The notes under the pieces are model-generated. The model was not told where the DNA came from. It saw only the letters and a program-made list of their open reading frames with translations, and did no database searches. A stretch of DNA of 64,000 nucleotides from assembly GCF_001548475.1 (NCBI RefSeq), contig NZ_LRUJ01000011.1:62001-126000 (forward strand). Reading direction: 5' to 3'. The position numbers and the translations under genes are program-made. This document shows positions 1 through 10,577 of this stretch, piece after piece (the stretch's first letter is position 1; every line of letters begins with the position of its first letter). Source of the DNA: Bordetella hinzii LMG 13501 (GTDB taxonomy: Bacteria > Pseudomonadota > Gammaproteobacteria > Burkholderiales > Burkholderiaceae_B).

Positions 1-2
1 TG

Positions 3-539
3 GGCGAGGGTGCCGGCGTGCTGGTGCTCGAAGAGTACGAGCATGCCAAGAAGCGCGGCGCGCGCATTTATGGCGAGTTCGTCGGCTATGGCATGAGTTC
101 GGATGCGCACCACATCACCGCGCCTGACAAGGACGGCCCGCGCCGCGGCATCGTCAATGCCTTGCGCAACGGGGCGATCAACCTGGAAGACGTCGACTAC
201 GTCAATGCGCACGGCACTTCCACGCCCCTGGGCGACAAGAACGAAAGCGACGCCCTCAAGCTGGCCTTCGGCGATCATGCGCGCAAGCTGGTCGTGAACT
301 CCACCAAGTCCATGACCGGCCATCTGCTGGGCGCGGCGGGGGGGATCGAGGCCGTGTTCACGACACTGGCGCTCTACCACCAAGTCTCGCCGCCCACCAT
401 CAATATCTTCAATCAGGACCCCGAGTGCGATCTGGACTATTGCGCCAATGAAGCTCGCCAGATGAAGATCAATGTTGCGCTGTCCAACTCCTTTGGCTTT
501 GGCGGGACCAACGGTTCGATGGCCGTTCGCCGGGTTTGA
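3..539 (+). CDS. fabF: 3-oxoacyl-ACP synthase II (FabF), C-terminal part
   Basis: This is the 3' portion of a beta-ketoacyl-ACP synthase; the gene begins before the window, and the frame is open from base 3 ([15 protein letters not shown]). FabF condenses malonyl-ACP with acyl-ACP in fatty acid elongation in the cytoplasm. The visible part carries the [11 protein letters not shown] segment with one active-site His, the [13 protein letters not shown] segment with the catalytic Lys and second His, and the closing SFGFGGTNG motif. The nucleophilic Cys lies upstream of the window. The stop overlaps the TTG start of the next gene. Confidence 0.96.
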   Translation, partial: GEGAGVLVLEEYEHAKKRGARIYGEFVGYGMSSDAHHITAPDKDGPRRGIVNALRNGAINLEDVDYVNAHGTSTPLGDKNESDALKLAFGDHARKLVVNSTKSMTGHLLGAAGGIEAVFTTLALYHQVSPPTINIFNQDPECDLDYCANEARQMKINVALSNSFGFGGTNGSMAVRRV

Positions 540-970
540 CGTTGGGCCTGGGCCAAGCGTGGCATTTCGAGGTGCCCGCCGGCTTGCCGGCGGGCGCTCG
601 CTGGCCCGTGGCCGGGCCGGCGTTTCTTGCGGCCCTGGCAGGCATGGCCCAGCCCTGGCTGCTGCCGGCCCTGCCGCTGGCCTTGCGCCGGCCCGGCCGG
701 CCCGTGCAGGCTTTGCGTGTCCATCCCGACCCCCGGTATTGGCAAGCGCGCCGCGCCGGGACCTGGCAGCCCGTCCGCCTGCGGCGGGCGGTTCGCCATC
801 GGAGCCATATGGTCCTGACGCTTGAGCCGCATGGCCGCAACTGTGTTACAAACAGCAAGATCAGCTGCACCGTCTGGCCGCAAAATATGGCGCCGGATCA
901 GTGGCGGCGCCTGGGCGTAGTGGCTGGGGTTGCCGGGTGCAGGGCGGCATTTCGCAAAGGGGCGTCATGA
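536..970 (+). CDS. YgfX-like small membrane protein
   Basis: A 144-residue reading frame fills the gap between fabF and rpoE. It starts at a TTG overlapping the fabF stop and ends in an ATGA overlap with rpoE. Residues about 25-50 are hydrophobic and Ala/Leu-rich, as in the paired membrane helices of YgfX proteins. The C-terminal PDQWRRL stretch resembles the PDxWRRL signature I associate with that family. The overlaps at both ends suggest translational coupling to rpoE. The exact start is uncertain (a second TTG lies at 542), and the family call is by motif recall, not by search. Confidence 0.55.
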   Translation: MTLGLGQAWHFEVPAGLPAGARWPVAGPAFLAALAGMAQPWLLPALPLALRRPGRPVQALRVHPDPRYWQARRAGTWQPVRLRRAVRHRSHMVLTLEPHGRNCVTNSKISCTVWPQNMAPDQWRRLGVVAGVAGCRAAFRKGAS

Positions 971-1566
971 GCGAACGCGACGTCGACGCCGAACTTGTCG
1001 CGCGTGTGCAACGCGGTGACAAGAAAGCATTCGACCTGCTGGTCCTGAAGTACCAGCGCAAGATCCTGCGCCTGCTGGCGCGGATGATCCGCGACCCGGC
1101 CGAGATTGAGGACGTGGCGCAAGAGGCTTTCATCAAGGCGTATCGGGCGTTGCCGCAGTTCCGGGGCGAAAGCGCCTTCTACACCTGGCTTTACCGTATC
1201 GCCATCAATACCGCCCGCAATTGGCTGGCCTCGTCGGGGCGCCGCCCCAGCGCGCCCAACGCAATTGAGACGGAAGACGGTGAAACTTTTAACGAAACCG
1301 ACAACCTAACCGATATAAGCACGCCGGAAGCCATGTTCGCCAGCCGCGAAATTGCCGAGACGGTCAATGCGGCCATCGAGGAATTGCCCGAGGAGCTGCG
1401 GACGGCTATCGTCCTGCGTGAGATCGAAGGTATGAGTTACGAAGACATCGCCCAGAGCATGGACTGCCCCATCGGCACGGTTCGCTCCCGCATTTTTCGC
1501 GCGCGGGAAGCGATCGCCAATCGGTTGCGTCCCCTGCTTGACACCGATGCCGAGCGTCGCTGGTAA
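967..1566 (+). CDS. rpoE: RNA polymerase ECF sigma factor, sigma-E/AlgU type
   Basis: A 199-residue ECF sigma factor for the envelope-stress regulon. Region 2 is visible as KYQRKILRLLARM and DVAQEAFIKAYRAL, with FYTWLYRIAINTARNWL just after. Region 4 is the ELPEELRTAIVLREIEGMSY and GTVRSRIFRAREAI helix-turn-helix part. The ATG at 967 gives the standard RpoE N-terminus ([11 protein letters not shown]); the open frame reaches further upstream but lacks family sequence there. It overlaps the upstream gene by four bases and is followed 12 bases later by its anti-sigma gene, the classic rpoE-rseA(mucA)-rseB(mucB)-mucD arrangement. Confidence 0.96.
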   Translation: MSERDVDAELVARVQRGDKKAFDLLVLKYQRKILRLLARMIRDPAEIEDVAQEAFIKAYRALPQFRGESAFYTWLYRIAINTARNWLASSGRRPSAPNAIETEDGETFNETDNLTDISTPEAMFASREIAETVNAAIEELPEELRTAIVLREIEGMSYEDIAQSMDCPIGTVRSRIFRAREAIANRLRPLLDTDAERRW

Positions 1567-1578
1567 GGAGTGGCAGTC

Positions 1579-2064
1579 ATGCAAACAGCAGCCAAGTCCG
1601 TGATCGCCGAAGCCTCATTCGAGGAATCGGTTTCCGCCTGGATGGACGGCGAAGGGTCAGAGGACTTTTTGAATCAACTGGTGTCCCCCCAAGGCCGCAA
1701 GACCTGGGACAGCTATCACCTGATCGGCGACGCGCTGCGCAGCGCCGATCTGGTGATCAATCCGAGCAAGGACTTCCAGGCCCGCCTGTCGCGGGCGCTG
1801 GACGCCGAATTGCCCATCGTGGCCGCGCCCCGCCGCCGCTCGCACCTGCGCCTGGGCCTGTCCGGCCTGGCCGTGGCCGCCGCCGTGGCGACCGTGGTCT
1901 GGGTGGCGCAGCCCTATGTGTCGTCCGGCCCCAGCCCGTCGGCGCCGGTGCTGGCCGATGCCAGCCGCGACGACCCGGGCCTGCGCGATTATCTCGAAGC
2001 CCACCGGCAGATGGCCGGCCCCAGCGCCGTGCGACAGGTCTCCTTTGAGACCGGAGCGCGCTGA
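1579..2064 (+). CDS. rseA: Anti-sigma factor RseA/MucA
   Basis: A 161-residue inner-membrane anti-sigma protein expected to sequester the sigma-E product of the preceding gene. Residues 14-75 form the cytoplasmic anti-sigma domain (SVSAWMDGE, then WDSYHLIGDALRS, typical of the RseA N-terminal domain). One membrane helix spans about 91-111, followed by a short periplasmic tail. The ATG at 1579 is chosen because an AAGGAG ribosome site (1565-1570) lies eight bases upstream; an in-frame GTG at 1570 would sit on that site. The stop overlaps the next start (TGATG). Confidence 0.9.
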   Translation: MQTAAKSVIAEASFEESVSAWMDGEGSEDFLNQLVSPQGRKTWDSYHLIGDALRSADLVINPSKDFQARLSRALDAELPIVAAPRRRSHLRLGLSGLAVAAAVATVVWVAQPYVSSGPSPSAPVLADASRDDPGLRDYLEAHRQMAGPSAVRQVSFETGAR

Positions 2065-3095
2065 TGGCACAGTGGCAGGACATGCGCGCGGACAAGCGCA
2101 TGGCGTGGCGCCAAAGACAGTGGGCCGGCATGGCCGCCATGGCGCTGTGCAGCATGCTGGCATGGCATGGCGCGGCGCGCGCCGCGCCCGAGGCGGATCC
2201 GGTCCAGTTGCTGGCCAATATCCAGCAGGCTGCGCGCTCGCAGGATTACGCCGGCGTTTTCATGTATCAGCAGGGTGACACCATCCAGTCTTCGCGCCTG
2301 GTGCACATCATCGATGGCACCGGCGAGCGCGAGCGCCTGGAGATCCTCGATGGCCAGCCGCGCGAGTACCTGCGGCACAACGAGGATGTGCAATGCCTCA
2401 TCCCGGAGCACAAGACCGTCCTGCTGGAGCGGCGCCGCGGCGACCGCTTTCCCGGCCTGCTGCTGGGTGACCCCAAGGACCTGGCCAATCATTACGTCGT
2501 GCGCGCCGAGGCCAAGTTGCACCGGGTCGCGGACCGCCAGTGCCGCCTGATCACCATCGAGCCGCGCGACGGCCTGCGCTATGGCTACAAGTTGTGCGCC
2601 GATGTCGATACCAATCTGCTGCTCAAGGCGCAGACCATAGACGGCCGGCGCGGCGTGGTCGAACAGGTTTCTTTCACGTCTTTGCGCGTGGGCGGCGAGG
2701 TCGATGCGCGCCTGCTCAATTCACGCTGGAACACCCGCGATTGGCGGGTGATAGAGTCGGACATGAAGCCGGTCGACCTGGCTGCCCAAGGCTGGCGCAT
2801 CCCCGCGCCGGAAGGCTTCGTGGCAGTGATGCAGGTCGCGCGGCAGATAGGCAAGGGAACGGTTAGCCAGATTGTGTTGTCAGATGGTTTGGCGGCGATC
2901 TCCGTGTTCATCGAACCTTATGACGGGGCTCGCCACCAACATCCGCCTGCTGGGCTGGTCCAGCGTGGCGCCATCAACATCTATGGAACCCGCATTGCGG
3001 ACTATTGGATGACGGTGTTGGGCGAAGTCCCCGCGGCGACGTTGGAGAGTTTGGCTCAGGCCACGGAGTACGTGCCCGTATCGTCGTCCAAATAA
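2064..3095 (+). CDS. rseB: Periplasmic sigma-E regulatory protein RseB/MucB
   Basis: A 343-residue exported protein. The signal peptide runs to about residue 41 (hydrophobic WAGMAAMALCSMLAW, then AARAA cleavage region). The mature part matches MucB/RseB: an N-terminal lipoprotein-carrier-like fold (residues about 45-210, including YAGVFMYQQGD and SSRLVHIIDG) and a smaller C-terminal domain (about 235-335, including AVMQVARQIGKGTVSQIVLSDG). RseB binds the periplasmic part of RseA and protects it from proteolysis until envelope stress is sensed. It overlaps rseA, so the two are probably co-translated. A rseC homologue is not present here. Confidence 0.93.
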   Translation: MAQWQDMRADKRMAWRQRQWAGMAAMALCSMLAWHGAARAAPEADPVQLLANIQQAARSQDYAGVFMYQQGDTIQSSRLVHIIDGTGERERLEILDGQPREYLRHNEDVQCLIPEHKTVLLERRRGDRFPGLLLGDPKDLANHYVVRAEAKLHRVADRQCRLITIEPRDGLRYGYKLCADVDTNLLLKAQTIDGRRGVVEQVSFTSLRVGGEVDARLLNSRWNTRDWRVIESDMKPVDLAAQGWRIPAPEGFVAVMQVARQIGKGTVSQIVLSDGLAAISVFIEPYDGARHQHPPAGLVQRGAINIYGTRIADYWMTVLGEVPAATLESLAQATEYVPVSSSK

Positions 3096-3135
3096 GAAAC
3101 CTGAAAAAGGTCAGGGGTCTATCCGGAGCTCTTAC

Positions 3136-4620
3136 ATGAAAAAAACTGAATCGTCGACGCTTTATATCCGACGCCTGTTTGCCGCCTTGATGGTGGGTTC
3201 GGCATTGACGCTGGCGCAGGCCCCGATCGTGGCCCACGCGCAGACACCGGTGGCGGGCGGCGTATTGCCTGATTTCACCTCCATCGTCGAGAAGGCCGAG
3301 CCCGCTGTGGTCAATATCCGCACCACGGCGACCGTGCCGGTGCGCGGCGGCCCCGGCGGCGGCGGCGATCCCTACGAATTGTTCCGCTGGTTCTTCGGCC
3401 CGGATTTCCAGCCGCCGGGACCGGCTCCCGGTCAGCGCCGGCAGCAGCCCCAGCCCCAACCTGAAGAGCGCACCGTGCCGCGTGGCGTGGGCTCGGGCTT
3501 CTTCATCTCCGATGACGGCTACATCATGACGAACAACCACGTCATCAGCGATGCGGCCGACATCATTGTCACGCTGACCGACGGACGCGAGTTCAAGGCC
3601 AAGGTCATCGGTTCGGATGAGCGCACCGATGTCGCCCTCATCAAGATCGACGCCAAGGGCATGACCGCTTTGCCGATCGGCGATACCAAGAAGCTCAAGA
3701 AAGGCCAATGGGTGCTGGCCATTGGCTCGCCCTTCGGCCTGGATTCCACCGTGACCTCGGGCATCGTCAGCGCCATCGGCCGCGATACCGGCGAATACCT
3801 GCCCTTCATCCAGACGGATGTGGCGGTCAACCCCGGTAACTCGGGCGGTCCGCTGCTGAACATGCAGGGCGAGGTGGTGGGCATCAACTCGCAGATCATT
3901 TCGCGCAGCGGCGGCTTCATGGGCATCTCGCTGGCCATTCCCATCGACGAGGCCATGCGTGTGGTGGATCAGCTGCGCGCCACGGGCAAGGTCACGCGCG
4001 GCCGCATCGGCGTGCAGATCGGCGAGGTCGGCAAGGACGTTGCCGACGCCATCGGCCTGCCGCGCGCCGAGGGCGCGCTGGTGAGCAGCGTCGAGCCGGA
4101 CGGCCCGGCCGACAAGGCGGGCGTGCAGCCGGGCGATGTGATCCTCAAGTTCAATGGCCAGACCATCAAGCGCTGGTCGGACCTGCCGCGCATCGTGGGC
4201 GACACCAAGCCGGAGACCGCCGGCAAGCTGGAAGTCTGGCGCAAGGGCAAGACCGTCACGCTGGAGGTCAAGGTCGGCGAGCTGAAATCCGAGCAGACCG
4301 CCGCGGCCGGCCGGGGCGGCAAGGAAGCCGCGCCCGCGGTGGACAACCACCTTGGCCTGAGCGTGACCGATGTGCCTGCCGATATGCAGCGCAAGCTGCG
4401 CATCAAGGGCGGGGTCCTGGTGCGGGCCGCCGAAGGCGCCGCGGCCTCGGCCGGCCTGCAAGAGGGCGACATCGTGCTGGCGGTCAACGACGCCGATGTG
4501 ATCAATGCCGGCCAGTTCGCCAAGGTGGTGGGCAAGCTGGACAAGGGCAAGACTGTGGGCCTGCTGGTTCGCCGTGGCGACCAGACCCAATGGGTGGCGG
4601 TGCAGCCTTCCAGCAAATAA
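3136..4620 (+). CDS. mucD: Periplasmic serine endoprotease, DegP/HtrA-like (MucD)
   Basis: A 494-residue HtrA protease. Residues 1-36 are a signal peptide (cleavage near AHAQ). The trypsin-like domain carries the triad His135 (NNHVISDA), Asp165 (RTDVALIK) and Ser236 (NPGNSGGPLL). Two PDZ domains follow at about 275-370 and 400-490. A Gly/Pro/Gln-rich loop at about 70-112 (GGPGGGG, then RRQQPQPQPEE) is the flexible LA-loop region. In this operon position MucD degrades misfolded periplasmic proteins and tempers sigma-E activation. Length is normal for the family. A strong hairpin follows the stop. Confidence 0.96.
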   Translation: MKKTESSTLYIRRLFAALMVGSALTLAQAPIVAHAQTPVAGGVLPDFTSIVEKAEPAVVNIRTTATVPVRGGPGGGGDPYELFRWFFGPDFQPPGPAPGQRRQQPQPQPEERTVPRGVGSGFFISDDGYIMTNNHVISDAADIIVTLTDGREFKAKVIGSDERTDVALIKIDAKGMTALPIGDTKKLKKGQWVLAIGSPFGLDSTVTSGIVSAIGRDTGEYLPFIQTDVAVNPGNSGGPLLNMQGEVVGINSQIISRSGGFMGISLAIPIDEAMRVVDQLRATGKVTRGRIGVQIGEVGKDVADAIGLPRAEGALVSSVEPDGPADKAGVQPGDVILKFNGQTIKRWSDLPRIVGDTKPETAGKLEVWRKGKTVTLEVKVGELKSEQTAAAGRGGKEAAPAVDNHLGLSVTDVPADMQRKLRIKGGVLVRAAEGAAASAGLQEGDIVLAVNDADVINAGQFAKVVGKLDKGKTVGLLVRRGDQTQWVAVQPSSK

Positions 4621-4654
4621 AGGCCAAGACCGGCTAAAATGCCTGGTTGCCGCA

Positions 4655-4685
4655 AGAGGGGGCGCATGGCGCCCCCTCTCATTTT
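4655..4685 (+). terminator. Hairpin after mucD, probable intrinsic terminator
   Basis: A perfect 11-bp GC-rich stem (AGAGGGGGCGC at 4655-4665, complement at 4669-4679) with an ATG loop is followed by a short T run (4682-4685). It closes the rpoE-mucD group before lepA. The short T run makes efficiency uncertain. Confidence 0.65.
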
Positions 4686-4751
4686 GGCCGCCCCGCTTGG
4701 CGGGCCCGCGCCGCCGCACGATGCGGCTCCCGGTCTGTGCTACGTCCCTTT

Positions 4752-4757
4752 TATAAT
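4752..4757 (+). promoter_or_regulatory. Consensus -10 element immediately upstream of lepA
   Basis: A perfect TATAAT lies at 4752-4757 in an otherwise GC-rich region, only seven bases before the lepA ATG (4765). No good -35 is visible at 17 bases. If used, transcription would begin at or within a base or two of the start codon. A second AT-rich candidate, TAAAAT, lies farther upstream near 4635, just after the mucD stop, and could give a leadered transcript. Confidence 0.4.
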
Positions 4758-4764
4758 TTCCTCT

Positions 4765-6558
<1,794 letters not shown>

Positions 6559-6581
6559 CAACCGTATAGGCGGTACAAACA

Positions 6582-7466
6582 ATGAGCTGGAATTTCGCCC
6601 TCATCCTTTTCGTGCTGTTGATCCTGACCGGCGTCATCTGGGCGCTGGACCTGCTGGTCTGGCGCAAGGCGCGCCAGCGGCGCGCGCACGCCGCCGCCGA
6701 GCAGGTCAGGGCCGCTGGCATCGAGGATCCGGCCGAGGCCGAGCGGCGCCGCCAGGAGGCGGTCGACCAGGCCAACAAGATGCCGTGGTGGGTCGAGTAT
6801 GCCGTGAGTTTTTTCCCGGTCATCCTCTTTGTGTTCGTGCTGCGTTCCTTTGTGGTCGAGCCTTTCCGGATCCCGTCGGGCTCCATGCTGCCCACGCTGC
6901 AATCGGGCGACCTCATCCTGGTGAACAAGTTCGGCTATGGCATCCGCCTGCCTGTCATCGACAAGAAGGTGATCGAGCTCGGCTCGCCGCAGCGAGGGGA
7001 TGTGGTGGTGTTCCGCTATCCCGTGGACCCCGATGTGGACTACATCAAGCGCATCGTGGGATTGCCCGGCGATGAGGTCGCGTATCTGGACAAAAAGCTC
7101 TACGTCAACGGTCAATTGGTGACGCATGTGCGCGACGGCGACTATTTCGAGCCGGACCGGGTTTCGTATATTGCTCAATATAAAGAGAAATTGGGCGACG
7201 TTGAGCACAAGATCCTGCTGGATGAAAACAAGTTCCAGGATTACGGCCCAATCTGGAAATTTCCCTACCTGGACAACTGCCAGTACCTGCGCAATGGAGT
7301 ACGCTGCAAAGTACCCCAGGGCCAGTATTTCGCCATGGGTGACAACCGGGACAATAGTGCCGACAGCCGCTACTGGGGTTTCGTGCCTGACAGTAATATC
7401 GTGGGTAAGGCATTCTTTGTCTGGATGAATTTTGGCGACTTGAGCCGCATAGGCCGTTTTCACTGA
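6582..7466 (+). CDS. lepB: Signal peptidase I
   Basis: A 294-residue inner-membrane protease that removes signal peptides from exported proteins. Two membrane segments (about 5-26 and 73-90) flank a cytoplasmic charged stretch. The Ser/Lys dyad is Ser101 in [10 protein letters not shown] and Lys156 in [13 protein letters not shown]. The closing [15 protein letters not shown] box is present. The N-terminal cytoplasmic loop is long and Arg/Ala/Glu-rich (28-65), as is usual in betaproteobacteria. The lepA-lepB-rnc-era-recO order is widely conserved. Confidence 0.97.
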   Translation: MSWNFALILFVLLILTGVIWALDLLVWRKARQRRAHAAAEQVRAAGIEDPAEAERRRQEAVDQANKMPWWVEYAVSFFPVILFVFVLRSFVVEPFRIPSGSMLPTLQSGDLILVNKFGYGIRLPVIDKKVIELGSPQRGDVVVFRYPVDPDVDYIKRIVGLPGDEVAYLDKKLYVNGQLVTHVRDGDYFEPDRVSYIAQYKEKLGDVEHKILLDENKFQDYGPIWKFPYLDNCQYLRNGVRCKVPQGQYFAMGDNRDNSADSRYWGFVPDSNIVGKAFFVWMNFGDLSRIGRFH

Positions 7467-7471
7467 TAGTC

Positions 7472-8227
7472 ATGTCCCTAGCCACGCTGGAAACCCGCCT
7501 TGGCCACCACTTCGGTGACCAGGCCTTGCTTGAGCAGGCGCTCACACACCGCAGCCACGGTGCGCGCCACAACGAGCGGCTGGAGTTTCTCGGCGACTCC
7601 GTGCTGAACTTCGTCGTCGCGGCCATGCTGTTCGAGCGCTATGCCAAGCTCGACGAAGGCGATCTGTCGCGGGTGCGCGCCAATCTGGTCAAGCAGGCAT
7701 CGCTGGCCGATATCGCGCAGCGCCTGGACCTGTCGCCCTATCTGCGCCTGGGCGAGGGCGAGCTCAAGAGCGGCGGCTTTCGCCGCCCGTCCATCCTGGC
7801 CGATGCGGTCGAGGCCTTGTTCGGCGCTGTCTTCCTGGATGCCGGTTTCGATGCCGCGCGCAAGGTGATCGAGCGCCAATACCAGCCCGTGCTGGCCAGC
7901 GTGGATCCGCAAACCCTGGGCAAGGACGCCAAGACCTTGCTGCAGGAATTCCTGCAGGGCCGCAAGATGGCGCTGCCGGTCTACACCGTCGTGGCCACCC
8001 ATGGGGCGGCCCACAGCCAGCAGTTCGAGGTGGAGTGCGCCATCCCGGCCCTGGAAATCAAGGTGACGGCCGCTGGCGCGAGCCGCCGCGCCGCCGAACA
8101 ATCGGCCGCCAAGCTGGCCCTGGAGGCCGCGCAGGCGGTCAGTCCGCGTGCGGCGCGCAAGAGCGGCCGCGCGCGCAAGACCGCCCAACTGTCGCTGCCG
8201 GTGGCAGTGGCTCAAGAGGTTAAATGA
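7472..8227 (+). CDS. rnc: Ribonuclease III
   Basis: A 251-residue double-strand-specific endoribonuclease for rRNA and mRNA processing. The signature [12 protein letters not shown] holds catalytic Glu38 and Asp42; Asp110 and Glu113 in [14 protein letters not shown] complete the metal site. A dsRNA-binding domain occupies about 155-225. A basic tail ([11 protein letters not shown]) extends it beyond the usual 226 residues of the enteric enzyme. It starts six bases after lepB and ends in an ATGA overlap with era. Confidence 0.97.
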   Translation: MSLATLETRLGHHFGDQALLEQALTHRSHGARHNERLEFLGDSVLNFVVAAMLFERYAKLDEGDLSRVRANLVKQASLADIAQRLDLSPYLRLGEGELKSGGFRRPSILADAVEALFGAVFLDAGFDAARKVIERQYQPVLASVDPQTLGKDAKTLLQEFLQGRKMALPVYTVVATHGAAHSQQFEVECAIPALEIKVTAAGASRRAAEQSAAKLALEAAQAVSPRAARKSGRARKTAQLSLPVAVAQEVK

Positions 8228-9114
8228 GTTCCCAAGCTTTCCGTACCGGTTTCGTCGCCATCGTCGGCCGCCCCAATGTGGGCAAGTCCACGCTGACCAA
8301 TGCCTTGATCGGCTCGAAGATTTCCATCGTCTCGCGCAAGGCGCAGACCACCCGGCATCGCATTCACGGCGTGCTTACGCGCGAGCATGAGCAATTCGTC
8401 TTTGTCGATACGCCAGGTTTCCAGACCCGCCATGGCGGCGCGATGAACCGCATGATGAACCGCGTCGTGACGCAGGCCCTGGCCGACGTCGACGTGGTGG
8501 TGCATGTGGTGGAGGCCGGCAAATGGTCGGAAGGCGACGCCAAGCTGCTGCCCTTGCTGCCCAAGCCCGAGCGGACCATCCTGGCCATCAGCAAGATCGA
8601 CGCCCTCAAAAGCCGCGACGAACTCTTTCCCTTCGTGGCGAAGATCATGGCCCAGCACGCCTATGGCGCGGTCGTGCCCGTGAGCGCCACCAAGAACCAG
8701 CAGCTCGACCAGCTGCTCGACGAAATCGCGCAGCGCCTGCCGGAAGGCGAGCCCATGTTCGAAGAGGACACGCTGACCGATCGCTCCATGCGCTTTATCG
8801 CCGCCGAACTGGTGCGCGAGAAGATCTTCCGTCTGGTGGGCGATGAGCTGCCCTATGGCTGTACGGTGGTCATCGAGCAATGGGAGGAGACCGACGCCCA
8901 TGCGCGCATCGCCGCCTGCGTGGTGGTCGAGCGCGATAGCCATCGCCCCATCCTCCTGGGGGCGGGCGGGCAGCACATGAAGCGCATCGCCACCGAGGCC
9001 CGCCAGGATATCGCCAAGCTGCTGGACAAGCCGGTGCACCTGGAGGTGTATATCAAGGTGCGCAAGGGCTGGTCGGATCGCGAAGGCGCTTTGCGCGATC
9101 TGGGTTATGAGTAA
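8224..9114 (+). CDS. era: GTPase Era
   Basis: A 296-residue GTPase needed for 16S rRNA maturation and 30S assembly. G1 is GRPNVGKS (15-22), G3 is DTPG (62-65), and G4 reads SKID (123-126), with Ser where most Era proteins have Asn. The C-terminal KH RNA-binding domain is present ([18 protein letters not shown]). Start overlaps rnc, and the end overlaps recO by eight bases. Confidence 0.97.
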   Translation: MSSQAFRTGFVAIVGRPNVGKSTLTNALIGSKISIVSRKAQTTRHRIHGVLTREHEQFVFVDTPGFQTRHGGAMNRMMNRVVTQALADVDVVVHVVEAGKWSEGDAKLLPLLPKPERTILAISKIDALKSRDELFPFVAKIMAQHAYGAVVPVSATKNQQLDQLLDEIAQRLPEGEPMFEEDTLTDRSMRFIAAELVREKIFRLVGDELPYGCTVVIEQWEETDAHARIAACVVVERDSHRPILLGAGGQHMKRIATEARQDIAKLLDKPVHLEVYIKVRKGWSDREGALRDLGYE

Positions 9115-9694
9115 GCGCGCTCAGCGCGTTCACGATAATCGTGCCTATATGCTCCACGCCACGGCGTGGCGCGAGACTTCCCTCATTGTCCAGGCGTTTT
9201 CGCGCGACCACGGCTGTGTGGCCATGGTCGCCAAGGGCGCCAAGCGCCCATATTCGGTATTGCGGCCCGTGCTGTCCGCCTTCCAGCCCCTGTTGATGTC
9301 CTGGACCGGCGGCGGCGAGGTCAAGACCCTGACCCGCGCCGAGGTGGCGGGCGTGCATCCGCTGGGCGGCGCGTCCCTGATGTCCGCCTGGTATATGAAT
9401 GAGCTGCTGCTGCGGCTCCTGCCGCGCGAAGACGCCCATCCGCTGCTGTTCGATGCCTATGAAACCGCGTTGCAGCAACTGGCCGGCGGCTCGCGCGCGG
9501 CCGGCGCCCTCCGGCGCTTCGAATGGATACTGCTGCGTGAAACGGGCTATGGGGTCGACGAAAGAGAGCCCGACTTCAATGATCCGCGCATCGAGCCCGA
9601 ACTGCGGCGCGATTTGCGCGAGCGCCTGGAGACGCATCTGGTCGGGCGCCCGCTTGCGACGCGCCGCGTGCTGATGGATCTGCAGCGTCTCTGA
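9107..9694 (+). CDS. recO: DNA repair protein RecO, compact form
   Basis: A 195-residue RecO, which loads RecA with RecF/RecR at gaps. The N-terminal OB-fold is clear (MLHATAWRETSLIVQAFSRD; AKGAKRPYSVLRP), as is the helical domain (YMNELLLRLLPREDAHP; ALRRFEWILLRETGYGVD). Compared with the 242-residue E. coli protein as I remember it, the segment after GYGVD that holds the Cys-containing, YRY-like part is shortened by roughly 35 residues, and the frame resumes at the final helix (HLVGRPLATRRVLMDLQ). There is no visible frameshift, so this looks like a compact in-frame variant. It overlaps era. Confidence 0.88.
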   Translation: MSKRAQRVHDNRAYMLHATAWRETSLIVQAFSRDHGCVAMVAKGAKRPYSVLRPVLSAFQPLLMSWTGGGEVKTLTRAEVAGVHPLGGASLMSAWYMNELLLRLLPREDAHPLLFDAYETALQQLAGGSRAAGALRRFEWILLRETGYGVDEREPDFNDPRIEPELRRDLRERLETHLVGRPLATRRVLMDLQRL

Positions 9695-9706
9695 TATCCG
9701 TTTTTC

Positions 9707-9732
9707 AAAAAAAACCCGCCAACGAGGGCGGG
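9707..9732 (-). terminator. Intrinsic terminator for the minus-strand BI-1 gene
   Basis: CCCGCC (9715-9720) pairs with GGCGGG (9727-9732) across a six-base loop. Eight A residues at 9707-9714 read as a U tract on the minus strand, so this terminates the pepA-to-BI-1 direction. A second hairpin (GCCCGC/GCGGGC) lies at about 9744-9760. On the plus strand the T run precedes the stem, so recO is less well served. Confidence 0.75.
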
Positions 9733-9771
9733 TGGTCAAGCATGCCCGCATGGCGGGCTTGCGCGTCGACT

Positions 9772-10482
9772 TTATTCGCGGTTGCCGCCGAAGATGCCCA
9801 GCAACATCAGCAGGTTGGAGAAGACGTTGTAGACGTCCAGGTAGATGGCCAGGGTGGCGGACACGTAATTGGTCTCGCCGCCGTTGACCACGCGCTGCAG
9901 GTCCACCAGCATGAAGGCCGAGAAGATGACGATGGCCAGCACGGAGATGGTCAGCATCAGGGCCGGCATCTGCAGGAAGATATTGGCCAGCGCGGCCACC
10001 AGGATGACCACGGCGCCCGTGAACAGCCACTTCTGCATGCTGGAGAGGTCGCGCTTGATGGTGGTGGCCAGCGTCGCCATGGTGCCGAAGACGACAGCCG
10101 TGCCGCCAAAGGCCGTCATGACGAGCTGCGAGCCGTTGCTCATGCCCAGCACGAAGCCGAGCAGGCGCGACAGCATGATGCCCATGAAGAAGGTGAAGGC
10201 CAGCAGCAGCGCCACGCCCAGCGAGCTGTTCTTGTTTTTCTCGATGGCGAACATCAGGCCGAAGGCGCCGACCAGGAAAATGATGGCCGACATGCCGGGG
10301 CTGGCGCCCATGACGCGGTTGATGCCGGTATAGAGGCCGACGGCGGCGCCCAGCACGGTAGGAATCAGGGACAGGGCGAGCAACCAGTAGGTGTTGCGCA
10401 GGACCTGGTTGCGGACGACCTCGCCCGGCGCGCCGGCGAGCTGGCCGGAACGATTGAAAGGGGACGGACGGTATTCGTTCAT
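9772..10482 (-). CDS. Bax inhibitor-1 / YccA family membrane protein
   Basis: A 236-residue polytopic protein with seven hydrophobic segments and the BI-1 family look: short polar N-terminus, NTYWLLALSLIPTVLGA first helix, and the family C-terminal part LDVYNVFSNLLMLLGIF preceded by LVDLQRVVNGGETNYVSATLAIY. BI-1/YccA proteins are membrane proteins linked to FtsH modulation or pH-gated calcium leak; the role here is not shown by the sequence. The ATG at 10482 has an AGGAGT ribosome site just upstream; the frame extends twelve codons further without family sequence. Last gene in the minus-strand direction from pepA. Confidence 0.9.
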   Translation of the reverse strand: MNEYRPSPFNRSGQLAGAPGEVVRNQVLRNTYWLLALSLIPTVLGAAVGLYTGINRVMGASPGMSAIIFLVGAFGLMFAIEKNKNSSLGVALLLAFTFFMGIMLSRLLGFVLGMSNGSQLVMTAFGGTAVVFGTMATLATTIKRDLSSMQKWLFTGAVVILVAALANIFLQMPALMLTISVLAIVIFSAFMLVDLQRVVNGGETNYVSATLAIYLDVYNVFSNLLMLLGIFGGNRE

Positions 10483-10577
10483 GTGGACTCCTGTTTGGCG
10501 GATTTCGCCGGATAACACTTAGAGTAAAAGCATACCTGACAGTTCCCTGAAAAATCCAGTCCGGGAAACCGCAGGGT

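Noticed and set aside
4639-4764. N-terminal extension of LepA by 42 codons
   Set aside because: It spans the mucD terminator stem and the TATAAT; LepA proteins begin at the MQHIRNFSI methionine.
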